This document shows, piece by piece, positions 34,953 to 43,581 of a DNA stretch of 64,000 nt. Made by a program: the position numbers and the translations under genes. The notes under the pieces are model-generated. The model had not been told where the DNA came from, ran no database searches, and saw only the letters and a program-made list of their open reading frames with translations. The DNA is from Dongia sedimenti. Lineage in GTDB: Bacteria; Pseudomonadota; Alphaproteobacteria; Dongiales; Dongiaceae. The stretch's first letter is position 1. The number at the start of each line of letters is the position of its first letter. The stretch covers positions 124,001 to 188,000 of the forward strand of contig JAUYVI010000001.1 in assembly GCA_030715195.1 (NCBI GenBank). The letters are read 5' to 3'.

Positions 34953-35829
34953 GACCGCGCCGCTCGCGCAAGGCATGTCGGCACGGCGCGGTGCGGCGCG
35001 GCGGAAGCCGCTGCGCACCGCGATCGTCCACAGCATGCTGTTCGCCGCTTCCGTGCTAATGCTCTACCCGCTGCTGTGGATGCTCTCCGCCTCGTTCAAG
35101 CCGCAGGATGAGATCTTCAGTGGCTCGCTCTTTCCGTCCAGCGTCTCACTCGACGCCTATGTCCGCGGTTGGAACGGGCTGAGCGTCAGCTTCGGCACGT
35201 TCTTCATGAACTCCCTCGTGATCGCTGCCCTTTCCATCATCGGCAATCTGGCCGCCTGCTCGCTAACCGCTTTCGCCTTTTCCCGTCTGCAGTTCGTCGG
35301 GCGGCGGCTCTGGTTCGGCGTCATGCTGGTCACCATGATGCTGCCGTATCACGTCACCCTGATCCCCCAATACGTGCTGTTCTTCAACCTCGGCTGGGTC
35401 AACACGATCCTGCCCCTGGTGGTGCCGAAGTTCCTGGCCGCCGACGGGTTCTTCATCTTCCTGATGGTGCAGTTCTTCCGCTCGATTCCCTTCGAGCTGC
35501 AGGAGGCCGCCATGATCGACGGCTGCGGCCCTTGGCAGATCTACTTCAACATCATGCTGCCGCTCTCCAAGCCGGTGCTGGCAACCGCGGCGATCTTCAC
35601 CTTCATCTTCACCTGGGATGACTTCTTCGGGCCGCTGGTCTATCTCAGCGACGTGCGCAACTACACCGTCGCGCTCGGCTTGAGGACCTTCGTCGACTCC
35701 CAGGGCCTCTCGGACTGGAGCGCGGTCTTTGCCATGTCGTGCCTGGTGATCGTCCCCGTGTTTCTCGTGTTCGTGTTCTTCCAGCGCTTTCTGATCGAGG
35801 GAATTGCAACCAGCGGGCTCAAGCGATGA
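34945..35829 (+). CDS. Sugar ABC transporter permease (MalG/UgpE-like)
   Basis: A 294-residue permease. MLYPLLWMLSASFKPQDE near residues 38-55 and the EAA loop ELQEAAMIDGCGPWQIYF are MalG type. It overlaps both neighbours (eight bases at the start, ATGA at the end). The operon has no ATPase of its own; UgpC at 26397-27479 is the probable partner. Confidence 0.9.
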   Translation: MLETAPLAQGMSARRGAARRKPLRTAIVHSMLFAASVLMLYPLLWMLSASFKPQDEIFSGSLFPSSVSLDAYVRGWNGLSVSFGTFFMNSLVIAALSIIGNLAACSLTAFAFSRLQFVGRRLWFGVMLVTMMLPYHVTLIPQYVLFFNLGWVNTILPLVVPKFLAADGFFIFLMVQFFRSIPFELQEAAMIDGCGPWQIYFNIMLPLSKPVLATAAIFTFIFTWDDFFGPLVYLSDVRNYTVALGLRTFVDSQGLSDWSAVFAMSCLVIVPVFLVFVFFQRFLIEGIATSGLKR

Positions 35830-36866
35830 CGTCAATGGCTCCCAAGATCCGGTTCGCCGCGATCGGGCTCAACCACGACCATATCTACATGCAGGCCGAC
35901 TGCGTCCGCGCCGCAGGCGGCGAGCTGATCGGTTTCCATGCCGACGAAGACGATCTCGCGGCCGAGTTCGCCCGCACCTATCCATCGGCCCGGCGGATGG
36001 CCAGCCAGGCCGAGATCCTGGAGGATCCGTCGATCAGCCTGATCGTGACCGCGGCGATACCGAGCGATCGCGCCGGGATCGGTGTCGCCGCGATGCGCCA
36101 CGGCAAGGATGTCATGACCGACAAGCCCGGCGCGACGTCGCTGGAGCAGCTCGCCGAGCTGCGGCAGGTGCAGGCGGAGACCGGCCGCTTCTATTCGATC
36201 TACTACGAGGAACGCTTGGAGAGCCGCGCCACGGTGCGGGCCTGCGAGCTGGTGCGAGCCGGCGCGATCGGCCGGTTCGTGCATTCGATCGGCCTCGGCC
36301 CGCACACCATTCGTCGGGAGAGCCGCCCGGCGTGGTTCTTCGACCGGACGCGATACGGCGGCATCATCTGCGATCTCGGCTCGCACCAGTGCGACCAGTT
36401 CCTCTATCTCGCGGATACGCTGGAGGCCGAGGTTGCCTTCGCCAGCGTCGAGAACCGGGCGAATGGCAGCACGCCGGGTCTGCAGGATATCGGCGAAGCG
36501 CGGTTGACCGCCGCACAGGCGAGCGGCTATTTCCGGCTCGACTGGTTCACGCCCAGCGGGCTGCCGGTGTTCGGCGACTGCCGGCTGCTGATCGTCGGGA
36601 CCGAGGGAACGATTGAGGTGCGCAAATACATCGACATCGGCCATGCCGGGTCCGAGCATGAGCTGTTCCTGATCAATGGCGAGTCGGTCCGGACCATCGA
36701 CTGCAGCAAGGTCGAGCTTCCCTATGGGCGGCAACTGGTCGATGACGTGCTAAACCGGACCGAGACGGCGATGAGTCAGGCACATTGCTTCAAGGCGACC
36801 GAGCTGGCGCTGCGGGCTCAGGCAATGGCCGAGCAGCACCGCGAACCGTACGGGTCCAGCCGCTGA
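35826..36866 (+). CDS. Gfo/Idh/MocA-family oxidoreductase (2)
   Basis: A 346-residue oxidoreductase starting at ATG 35826 in an ATGA overlap. N-terminal FAAIGLNHDH is a variant of the Rossmann glycine pattern and MTDKPGATSLEQL holds the lysine of the family's EKP motif (here DKP). GSHQCDQFLYL shows the late histidine region. Co-transcribed with the transporter, so it probably oxidises the imported sugar or derivative. Confidence 0.85.
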   Translation: MTSMAPKIRFAAIGLNHDHIYMQADCVRAAGGELIGFHADEDDLAAEFARTYPSARRMASQAEILEDPSISLIVTAAIPSDRAGIGVAAMRHGKDVMTDKPGATSLEQLAELRQVQAETGRFYSIYYEERLESRATVRACELVRAGAIGRFVHSIGLGPHTIRRESRPAWFFDRTRYGGIICDLGSHQCDQFLYLADTLEAEVAFASVENRANGSTPGLQDIGEARLTAAQASGYFRLDWFTPSGLPVFGDCRLLIVGTEGTIEVRKYIDIGHAGSEHELFLINGESVRTIDCSKVELPYGRQLVDDVLNRTETAMSQAHCFKATELALRAQAMAEQHREPYGSSR

Positions 36867-37870
36867 TGAACGACAAGGGTCGCGCACCGACCATCAGCCA
36901 GGTGGCGAAGGCCGCCGGGGTCAATCCGTCAAGCGTCTCCCGTGCGTTCAGCCATCCGGAGCTTCTCAGCCATGAGACGGTGGCGCTCATCAAAGCGACC
37001 GCCGAGAAACTCGGCTATTCCCCCAACCGCAGCGCGCAGGCCCTGAGCACCGGCCGGTCGGGCAATATCGCGCTGGTCGTTCCTGACGTCGCCAACCCGT
37101 TCTTTCCTCCGCTGATTCGGGGCGCCCAGGCCGAGGCGGATCGTTCTGCATTCTGCGTCTTCATCGGCAACACCGACGAGGACTTGCGCAAGGAGGAGCT
37201 GTTGCTGCGCCGTTTCTCCGGCCAAGTTGACGGCGTAGTTCTGGCCGCGCCGCAGATGCCGGACGAGCGGATTCGGGCCTATGCCGAGCGGATGCCCCTG
37301 GTGCTCGTTAACCGCGATGTTCCCGGGGTCCCGCGCGTGCTGATCGACAGCGCTCCCGGCATCGGGGAGGCGGTGGCGCATCTCGCGGGCTGCGGCCACC
37401 GGCGCATTGCCTATATCGGAGGGCCGGGAACGTCCTGGTCCAACAAGCAGCGCCACAGCGCGATCCAGAAGGCGGCGGCGCGGCACGGCCTCGCTCTCGT
37501 AAAGGTGCCGAACCAGTTGCCGAGCTACGAAGCCGGCCGGCAGGCCGTTCAGTCGATCGAGGGCGCAGGCGTGACGGCTATTGTTGCTTTCGACGACATC
37601 ATTGCTCAAGGCGTGATAGCCGGGCTGGCGGCGCGCAACATCGAGGTGCCGCGCGACGTTGCACTCGTGGCCTGCGACGATACGCTGGGCGTTGCAACCT
37701 ACCCACGGCTCACGACCATATCAAACCAGTCTGAGGCTGCCGGCAGGGCCGCCGTCTCCCTCATGAATGACATCCTCGGCTCAAGAGTAGCAAGAGACGT
37801 GCGCTATGTGCTCGGCACACATTTGGTCATCCGTATGACCAGCGGCGTCCCAAGCCCGCCTCCCGACTGA
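36866..37870 (+). CDS. LacI-family transcriptional regulator
   Basis: A 334-residue repressor. Helix-turn-helix at residues 9-30 (TISQVAKAAGVNPSSVSRA) with the hinge-helix NRSAQALSTGRSGN, then a periplasmic-binding-like sugar-sensing domain (IALVVPDVANPFFPPLI). Start at ATG 36866 sharing the A of the preceding TGA. The two TGCAA-N4-TTGCA operators at 32462 and 32529 are the expected binding sites. Confidence 0.9.
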   Translation: MNDKGRAPTISQVAKAAGVNPSSVSRAFSHPELLSHETVALIKATAEKLGYSPNRSAQALSTGRSGNIALVVPDVANPFFPPLIRGAQAEADRSAFCVFIGNTDEDLRKEELLLRRFSGQVDGVVLAAPQMPDERIRAYAERMPLVLVNRDVPGVPRVLIDSAPGIGEAVAHLAGCGHRRIAYIGGPGTSWSNKQRHSAIQKAAARHGLALVKVPNQLPSYEAGRQAVQSIEGAGVTAIVAFDDIIAQGVIAGLAARNIEVPRDVALVACDDTLGVATYPRLTTISNQSEAAGRAAVSLMNDILGSRVARDVRYVLGTHLVIRMTSGVPSPPPD

Positions 37871-38151
37871 GCAGATGGGAATCGAGCCCGTGGTCGCGCC
37901 GTCCTTGACCTAGAAGAGCAACACTTGTCATTGACAATGTCCTTCTCGGTACTCGCAGAGGTACGGCCGCCGAACGCCAACGGACTCTGATCGCTTCCTT
38001 TGCTCGCTATCTGGCAAATCACTATGAGGCTGTCGATCTAGTGATCGTGATCGCACAGGCTCAAAGAGATTCGCAGAACCTCCGACTGACTACTGCTATT
38101 GGCGCATAGCGGACTATCGGATTTTCGGCTGCCTCTTCCAGATTCCCAGAT
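37871..38151. other. Gene-free stretch after the LacI gene
   Basis: About 280 bases with no supported gene. It contains copy 3 of the dispersed repeat (38098-38115). Base composition is less GC-rich than the operon before it. Confidence 0.5.
38098..38115 (+). repeat. Copy 3 of the short dispersed repeat
   Basis: ATTGGCGCATAGCGGACT, 16 of 18 bases as copy 1. It lies 36 bases beyond the end of the small basic ORF on the other strand. Confidence 0.5.
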
Positions 38152-38325
38152 TCAGTAGGAATCCCCGGCCACCGGGCGCTTCTTCGCCTTGCCGTTTGCT
38201 CTGAATACGGCGTCGACTTTCTTGCGGAACGCTCGGGGATCTCTAAATGCGCGGTCAAATCGGCGGTCGAACTCTGCCTCAAGCTTCTTGAGGGCTCGCG
38301 TTGCTCTTTTCGTCAGCTTCGCCAC
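38152..38325 (-). CDS. Small basic helical protein, hypothetical
   Basis: A possible 57-residue protein starting with GTG 38325, eight bases after GGGAG. It is rich in Lys, Arg and charged residues (RALKKLEAEFDRRFDRAF, then FRKKVDAVFRANGKAKKR), reads as one or two amphipathic helices and has no membrane segment or known domain. The biased, protein-like composition argues for a real gene; isolation and length argue against. It sits between dispersed-repeat copies 3 and 4. I do not recognise the family. Confidence 0.4.
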   Translation of the reverse strand: MAKLTKRATRALKKLEAEFDRRFDRAFRDPRAFRKKVDAVFRANGKAKKRPVAGDSY

Positions 38326-38385
38326 TTTCTGAGCTCCCACTCCGCGCGCGTCTGAATGTGGACTAGCACATCAGGAAAGGACCGG

Positions 38386-38404
38386 TTTTGGCGCAAAGCT
38401 GACT
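38386..38404 (+). repeat. Copy 4 of the short dispersed repeat
   Basis: TTTTGGCGCAAAGCTGACT, one base different from the core (CTGAC for CGGAC); same orientation as copy 3, 290 bases away. Confidence 0.4.
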
Positions 38405-38476
38405 CGCCCGATATAGGCCGTCTCTCGGCGAGCTTCCAAGTGCTTCTCGATCAACTCCTATTGATGACTCTGGCCC

Positions 38477-38896
38477 TCAAGGATGCCGGCTGACGATCTG
38501 GGCGTCCTCGCTCCAGCGGCTATTGCCCGAACGCGGCGTCAAGAACAACAACGAGACTTCATCGGTGCGGATCTCAAAGCAATGCGGGATGCCGCGTGGG
38601 ATCAGGATCACATCGCCAGCACCCGCCTGCAGCACGCGATCCGCATGCGCTTCGTGAAAGGTCGCAGTGAGCTGACCCGCGACCAGCACCAGGATCGCGT
38701 CTCCGCCGTCGTGCCGTTCCCAGAGACCGCGGATGGTGTCATGCTTCCACCGCGCGACGCCGACTATTACCGCGCCGTCGGTATCAAAATCCGCCAGAAT
38801 CCGCGGCTGGTCGCAGTCCAGGATCGTCGCCGCCACGGCACTCACCGCGCATACCCGCGGCACCGTGAAACGGCGCACCTCACCAAAGCCATCCAT
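38477..38896 (-). CDS. Cupin-domain protein
   Basis: A 139-residue small beta-barrel protein starting at 38896, six bases after AAGGAGG. The cupin motifs are visible: WERHDGGDAILVLVAGQLTATF, then AGDVILIPRGIPHCFEI, with histidines in both as metal ligands. It diverges from the TetR gene with an inverted repeat between them, so the TetR probably controls both. Could be a small-molecule isomerase or dioxygenase-like, or a binding protein. Confidence 0.82.
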   Translation of the reverse strand: MDGFGEVRRFTVPRVCAVSAVAATILDCDQPRILADFDTDGAVIVGVARWKHDTIRGLWERHDGGDAILVLVAGQLTATFHEAHADRVLQAGAGDVILIPRGIPHCFEIRTDEVSLLFLTPRSGNSRWSEDAQIVSRHP

Positions 38897-38926
38897 CTCA
38901 ATCCTCCTTGTCCAATCCTCTTGAAT

Positions 38927-38946
38927 ATGTGATGAATCGTTCACAT
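38927..38946. promoter_or_regulatory. 20-base inverted repeat, candidate TetR operator
   Basis: ATGTGATGAATCGTTCACAT: arms ATGTGA/TCACAT, with an inner TGAA/TTCA pair shifted by half a base. It lies in the 76-base gap between the divergent cupin and TetR starts. Confidence 0.55.
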
Positions 38947-38972
38947 TTACTATTCGCATTCCGGATGGACCC

Positions 38973-39590
38973 ATGGCGAAGGACGCAAACCCGCGGAAAC
39001 AGCCGCGCCAGGAGCGCGCCAAGGCGACTGTCGACGCGATCATGAAGGCTGCCGCTCAGGTTTTGATCGCGGAGGGCTACGAGAACGCGACGACCGCTCG
39101 GATCGCCGAGCGGGCCGGCGTCAGCATCGGCTCGCTCTATCAATATTTCCCCAACAAGGAGGCGCTGGTCGCCGCCCTGATCGAGCGCCATTCCGACGAG
39201 ATCGTCGCCACGGTGGACGAGGCGCTCACGGCCACAAGCCATGAAACCCTCGAAGACGGCATGCGGGCCTTGATACATGCAGCGGTCACCGCCCATCGCC
39301 TCGATCCGAAACTCCACAAGATCCTGCACGAGCAGGTGCCGCGAGTCGGCCGGCTCGCCAAGGCCCTGGACACCACCCGCCGCGTGACCAATGCGATCGA
39401 AGTCTTTCTGCGGCAGCACGAGGCCGAGCTGAAGAACAAACGCGATCCCGCGATGGCGGCCCTGGTGGTCGAGACCGCGCTTGAAGCGCTTTCGCATAAG
39501 GCCGTGATCGAGCGCCACGACCTGCTCCGGAGCGGCGCCTTCGAGGGCGAGATGCTGAGCCTCGTCACCAGCTACCTGACCGGCAAGTAA
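38973..39590 (+). CDS. TetR-family transcriptional regulator
   Basis: A 205-residue regulator, ATG 38973. Helix-turn-helix around residues 18-62: AQVLIAEGYENATTARIAE and GVSIGSLYQYFPNKEALVAAL. The C-terminal domain is of the AefR/TetR_C type. It probably represses itself and the divergent cupin gene. Confidence 0.88.
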   Translation: MAKDANPRKQPRQERAKATVDAIMKAAAQVLIAEGYENATTARIAERAGVSIGSLYQYFPNKEALVAALIERHSDEIVATVDEALTATSHETLEDGMRALIHAAVTAHRLDPKLHKILHEQVPRVGRLAKALDTTRRVTNAIEVFLRQHEAELKNKRDPAMAALVVETALEALSHKAVIERHDLLRSGAFEGEMLSLVTSYLTGK

Positions 39591-39819
39591 CCAGTCCGTC
39601 GCCTCTCCGACTCCTTATCCCTTCGCACGGTAACGCCTGAGAGCGCAGCGGAAACGCGTTCGTTGATCGCGGCAAAGCGTCAAGCCTTGGAGACAGTGTC
39701 CCGAGGATATCTGCGGCGTGTTCAACCGCGGCCCTGCGCGGGATGAAGCTCTGATCATCAGCCTTCCACAGCATTTCTAAGAGATGCCCGCGGGCCGCGG
39801 CTGGTCGGTGCGGCCGCAG

Positions 39820-39831
39820 TTTGGCCGGATT
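39820..39831 (+). promoter_or_regulatory. 12-mer shared with the AraC promoter, candidate AraC site
   Basis: TTTGGCCGGATT, identical to 43000-43011. Here it is 114 bases ahead of the TonB receptor start. Confidence 0.45.
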
Positions 39832-39889
39832 GACCTATCGATTGGCGAAACCGCGAGAGCCTGTTCCTCCGAATCCAGTTTATTCAGAT

Positions 39890-39908
39890 GCTAATACGGA
39901 TCATTCGC
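39890..39908. promoter_or_regulatory. Weak Fur-box-like site before the TonB receptor
   Basis: GCTAATACGGATCATTCGC agrees with 12 of 19 bases of GATAATGATAATCATTATC. It is 37 bases before the start codon, a place where iron repression would act. Weak on its own. Confidence 0.3.
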
Positions 39909-39944
39909 AATTGGTGTCGCAGATTGTTCAATCGGGGGCGGTCA

Positions 39945-42104
39945 ATGAAGTTTTCCATCACCTACACACTATCGGCGAGGCCGATATTTCTGCTTGCGAC
40001 GTTCCTGGCTTCGGGATGGGCCTGCGTCGCAGAGGCGCAGACGGCATCAGCACAGACAGAGCCAGCACAAACGAATGCCCAGCCGGACACGCCGGTCCTC
40101 GAACCCATCGTCGTTACGGCCAGAAAGACCAAGGAGGACCTCAAACAGGTCCCTCAAAGCATCACAGTGGTTACCCCGGAAAGCTTGAAGTTGGCACCGT
40201 TCGATCCCGGCGCGGCGATCGCCCGCAATTCGCCAAACGTGCAGTGGGTCAACAGAGCCATAGGTTCGCAGTTTTTCTCGATTCGCGGCGTGAGTTCCCT
40301 CGGAACGCCCGTCAATTATTCCGACGGCACGGTTGCCTTCAGCACCGACGGCGTGCCGAACAGCATGATGAGCGCTTCCAATGTTCTCCTCGATGTCAAT
40401 CGGGTCGAGGTGATGCGCGGCCCGCAAGGCACGCTCTGGGGCAGCAATGCCCTGGGCGGCGCCATCAATGTCGTGACCAATCAGCCGGACGGGACGCGGG
40501 ATATCCATGCGACCGGCGAGATTGGCGCAAACGACTATCGCATGGGCGAGGTGGTCCTGGGTGGCAATATCATCACCGATACGCTCGATGGACGCATGGC
40601 CCTACGTTACGGGCACCAGGGCGGCGACGTCCGCAGCCTGTACACCGACGACCTCGACAAGCGCGATCTCGGGGCCTTTCGTGGCGGCATCCGCTTTACC
40701 GGCACAGACGATACGACTGTCACCCTCACGGGCAGCTACCTGCGGGATGAAGGCAACGCACCGTTCTACCTCCTGCGCGATGCGTCACGCTTTCCGACCA
40801 GCGGAACCTTGACCGAACCGAAGTCGGTGACGACGCAAGGCGGCACAACGCTGACCGTGGAACACGAGTTCGGCGCTTTCAGGGTCACCTCCGTCAGCGC
40901 CTATCAGTACAACGAGCTGGACAGCAAGAGCGACAACGCCGACAAGCTGGTCTACGACCAGCTTGGATTTCCGGCTGTCAGTTCTCGCGGTCACCTCGAC
41001 GATAAAGAGAACATCTTCAGCCAGGAGCTTCGGCTGAATTCGCTGGAAGGCGATCCGATCCGGTGGGTCATGGGCGCCAGCGTCGCTCACGGCGAGGGAA
41101 GCCGTACATGCGTCAGCGCCCAATGCGCGCCCGCGCCTTACTTCGACACCATCAGAATGGACACCGATCTCGACAGCACCAATCTCGGCCTGTTCGGTGA
41201 CATTTCGATCCCGTTCGCGGAACGATGGGAGTTTTCGATCGGCGGTAGATTGAACCATGACGACATCGAGCTCAAGCGTCGGAACTCGCGGGATATTGCC
41301 GATCTGACGGGCTCCAATTCGACCTCGGAAACCTATCCGACGGGCCGAATGGCGCTGGCTTACAAGTGGTCGGATGAGGTCCAGACTTATGTTTCGGTGG
41401 CGCGCGGACACGCGGCGCGTGTCTATCCGTTGTTCGGTTTCCCGGTGAATGGCGTCGTGGACGATCCATATCCGGCAGCGACCGGCTGGACCTATGAGGC
41501 CGGCATCAAGACAAGCCTGTTCGACGACCGCCTCGAGCTAGATGCCAGCGTCTATCACAACGACATCAAGAACGGTGTCATGACCTTCATTGATCCGGCG
41601 CTCGGCACGTTCCGCACGACCTATCAGGATTACGAGACCACCGGCTTCGAGCTTCAGGGGCGGTTGCTGATCTCGGAGGGACTGACCCTGACGGGCGGCC
41701 TCGGCTACACATACAGCGAACTGGGCGCCAATGGCGCCAGCACCAACACCGTCTCGGGGAACAAGGTGCCCAATGCGCCGGAATGGACGGCCGCCACGGG
41801 GCTGCAATACGGCACCTCAGCCCAAGCTGTGAGTCTCCCGGGTTCGCTTTCCTTTGGCGTGCAGTATCAGTTCACCGGGAGCCGTTCCGCCGATGTCGAC
41901 AATTCGTTTGATCTGAAGCCTTACCACATTGTGGACACGAGGGTCGGGTGGAAGAACGATGCGAACGACCTGGAGGTCTATGCCTTCGGGCGCAATCTTC
42001 TCGACCAACGCGCAGAAACCTTCGGTGCGCTCTATCTCGGCATCGAAACCGTCGCGGTCGGACCGGGACGCATCTTCGGGCTGGGGATCACCAAGAGCTT
42101 TTGA
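39945..42104 (+). CDS. TonB-dependent outer-membrane receptor (siderophore type)
   Basis: A 719-residue outer-membrane transporter. ATG 39945 follows GGGGGCG and gives a Sec signal peptide (LLATFLASGWACVAEA, cleavage about residue 32). The TonB box/plug start is PIVVTARKTKEDLKQVPQSI, the plug continues with VEVMRGPQGTLWGSNALGGAINVV, and a beta-barrel of normal length ends in a phenylalanine (LGITKSF) as needed for outer-membrane insertion. The adjacent AraC regulator suggests siderophore uptake, but no inner-membrane ferric transporter is next to it. Confidence 0.9.
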   Translation: MKFSITYTLSARPIFLLATFLASGWACVAEAQTASAQTEPAQTNAQPDTPVLEPIVVTARKTKEDLKQVPQSITVVTPESLKLAPFDPGAAIARNSPNVQWVNRAIGSQFFSIRGVSSLGTPVNYSDGTVAFSTDGVPNSMMSASNVLLDVNRVEVMRGPQGTLWGSNALGGAINVVTNQPDGTRDIHATGEIGANDYRMGEVVLGGNIITDTLDGRMALRYGHQGGDVRSLYTDDLDKRDLGAFRGGIRFTGTDDTTVTLTGSYLRDEGNAPFYLLRDASRFPTSGTLTEPKSVTTQGGTTLTVEHEFGAFRVTSVSAYQYNELDSKSDNADKLVYDQLGFPAVSSRGHLDDKENIFSQELRLNSLEGDPIRWVMGASVAHGEGSRTCVSAQCAPAPYFDTIRMDTDLDSTNLGLFGDISIPFAERWEFSIGGRLNHDDIELKRRNSRDIADLTGSNSTSETYPTGRMALAYKWSDEVQTYVSVARGHAARVYPLFGFPVNGVVDDPYPAATGWTYEAGIKTSLFDDRLELDASVYHNDIKNGVMTFIDPALGTFRTTYQDYETTGFELQGRLLISEGLTLTGGLGYTYSELGANGASTNTVSGNKVPNAPEWTAATGLQYGTSAQAVSLPGSLSFGVQYQFTGSRSADVDNSFDLKPYHIVDTRVGWKNDANDLEVYAFGRNLLDQRAETFGALYLGIETVAVGPGRIFGLGITKSF

Positions 42105-42155
42105 TCGTGAACACGACGCGTATCGGGACGGCCAGCCTTGCCGGAACGACCCTTC

Positions 42156-42977
42156 TCATCCCCCGCCGTGATCGCGCGGCGCAGGCCTCAGTCGCTCCAG
42201 GAGGTACCGGGTCGGCGGTTTGCCGACCATCTTGCGGAACATGGTCACGAAGCCGCTGGCGCTTTCATAGCCGAGATCCATCGCGACGGCTTGGACGGTT
42301 TGGCCGGTGCTGAGATGCCGCAGGGCGAGGACAATATGCAACTGCCGGCGCCAGCGGCCAAAACTCATGCCGACCTCTTCCGCCAGCATGCGGCTGAGGC
42401 TGCGCTCGCTGAGCGCGACGCGGGAGGCCCATTCCGCGACGGTCGCACGATCCGCCGGCGCCGCGATCAACAGGTCGGTGAGCTTCTTCAGCCGCGGATC
42501 ACTGGGGATGGGGAGGCGGAGATCTTCGACCGGCGCCACAGCCAGCTCATCCAAGATGACCGACACGATGCGGCCGTCCGGACCGTCAACGTCATAGCGT
42601 TCCGGAAGCTCGTTGGCCCGCATCAGCAGATGGCGGAGCAGGTCCGATACCGTGATCGTGCAGCACTTGTCCGGCAGGTTCGGCGCCTCAGGAGGCTCGA
42701 TGAAGAGGGAAATACACTCCACCTCGCCGGAACCGAAAACCGTGTGGGGCAGTCCGCCGGGTATCCACACGGCGCATTGCGGCGGCACGATCCAGACGGC
42801 GTCATCGATCTCGCAGTTGATGATCCCACGCACCGTGAAAAGCAGTTGCGCCTTCTGATGCGAGTGCCGCGGCGATTGCTCCAGGGTCGTGAGACTGGCG
42901 ACAGAATTGGTCGCGACGAGAGTGCGTGGGATCTCATCGATGTAAGAGAGCCAGTCGCTGCGCACGTCCAAATACAT
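42156..42977 (-). CDS. AraC-family transcriptional regulator
   Basis: A 273-residue activator. A cupin sensor domain comes first (SHQKAQLLFTVRGI, PPQCAVWIPGGLPH), then two helix-turn-helix units: ATVAEWASRVALSERSLSR and ALDLGYESASGFVTMFRK-type sequence ending VGKPPTRYL. I take ATG 42977 as the start since the shared 12-mer at 43000-43011 then lies upstream; ATG 43046 would add 23 residues. It converges with the TonB receptor, whose expression it probably controls. Confidence 0.87.
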   Translation of the reverse strand: MYLDVRSDWLSYIDEIPRTLVATNSVASLTTLEQSPRHSHQKAQLLFTVRGIINCEIDDAVWIVPPQCAVWIPGGLPHTVFGSGEVECISLFIEPPEAPNLPDKCCTITVSDLLRHLLMRANELPERYDVDGPDGRIVSVILDELAVAPVEDLRLPIPSDPRLKKLTDLLIAAPADRATVAEWASRVALSERSLSRMLAEEVGMSFGRWRRQLHIVLALRHLSTGQTVQAVAMDLGYESASGFVTMFRKMVGKPPTRYLLERLRPAPRDHGGG

Positions 42978-42999
42978 CGGGGCCTCGGCATTGGTCAAT

Positions 43000-43011
43000 T
43001 TGGCCGGATTA
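43000..43011. promoter_or_regulatory. 12-mer shared with the TonB receptor promoter
   Basis: TTTGGCCGGATT, followed on the + strand by AT-rich AAAACATATAATGG, a likely promoter. It is 23 bases from the AraC start and about 140 bases ahead of the small membrane-protein gene, so one site could serve both directions. Confidence 0.45.
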
Positions 43012-43153
43012 AAACATATAATGGTTGGATTGCGCAATGACGCCATACGCCGCGTGAACTATTGCTTTCAGGGTGAGGGACACGCGGCGCGCTTTTCTTC
43101 GAGAGGAGCGGCACGCAACTTCCTGGCAAGAAAATTCGAAGAGGAGTGTCTAC

Positions 43154-43552
43154 GTGATCGAAACGAAAGCAGTCAGGCTCGCTCTCGCCTGGCTTGTGCC
43201 TGCGGCGGGCACCGCGATCTTCGCCATGATCCAGATCTTCTCGTATCTGAACGACTACCTCAGAAGCGGTGGAACGATGCCGACCATAACGTTCGATTCC
43301 GCCGCGCTCTGGGGCTTCTCGATATTTTACGGCGCCTGGGTCGTCCCGTGCTTGCTGGCTCTTGCCGGAAGGCGCGCTGCCGACTGGGCCATGCTTCTTC
43401 TCGGCGGATTCCTTTTAACGATGAGCACGCTCGGCGGCGTATTCGACGGCTTGCGCGACGGCGGCCATCTCGTTGCCTTGGAGCTGCTGGCCGTCACGCT
43501 TCCGGGCGCGGTCGCGCTGATCATGTCGTGGCGGCACATCCGCTCCACGTGA
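43154..43552 (+). CDS. Small inner-membrane protein, hypothetical
   Basis: A 132-residue protein starting with GTG 43154 after GAGGAG. Four hydrophobic segments are visible, around residues 5-27, 47-65, 73-93 and 103-123; the link between the first two is polar (YLNDYLRSGGTMP). No recognised domain. It is divergent from the AraC gene and precedes a small soluble protein, and may be part of the receptor-linked set. Function unknown. Confidence 0.7.
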   Translation: MIETKAVRLALAWLVPAAGTAIFAMIQIFSYLNDYLRSGGTMPTITFDSAALWGFSIFYGAWVVPCLLALAGRRAADWAMLLLGGFLLTMSTLGGVFDGLRDGGHLVALELLAVTLPGAVALIMSWRHIRST

Positions 43553-43581
43553 GAGCATCCATTCCCATCAGGAGACAATAC

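Larger units (their letters stand above)
39591..39944 (+). other. Leader region of the TonB receptor gene
   Basis: A 354-base stretch with no gene. It contains the 12-mer TTTGGCCGGATT (39820-39831) also found ahead of the AraC gene, and a candidate Fur-type site at 39890-39908 that matches 12 of 19 positions of the consensus. Open frames running into the receptor from 39888 lack a good ribosome-binding site. Confidence 0.5.

Noticed and set aside
39601-39660. Riboswitch (TPP-like CTGAGA or B12 box) upstream of the TonB receptor
   Set aside because: A CTGAGA string is present but the remaining conserved parts of a TPP element are missing, and no B12 box was found.
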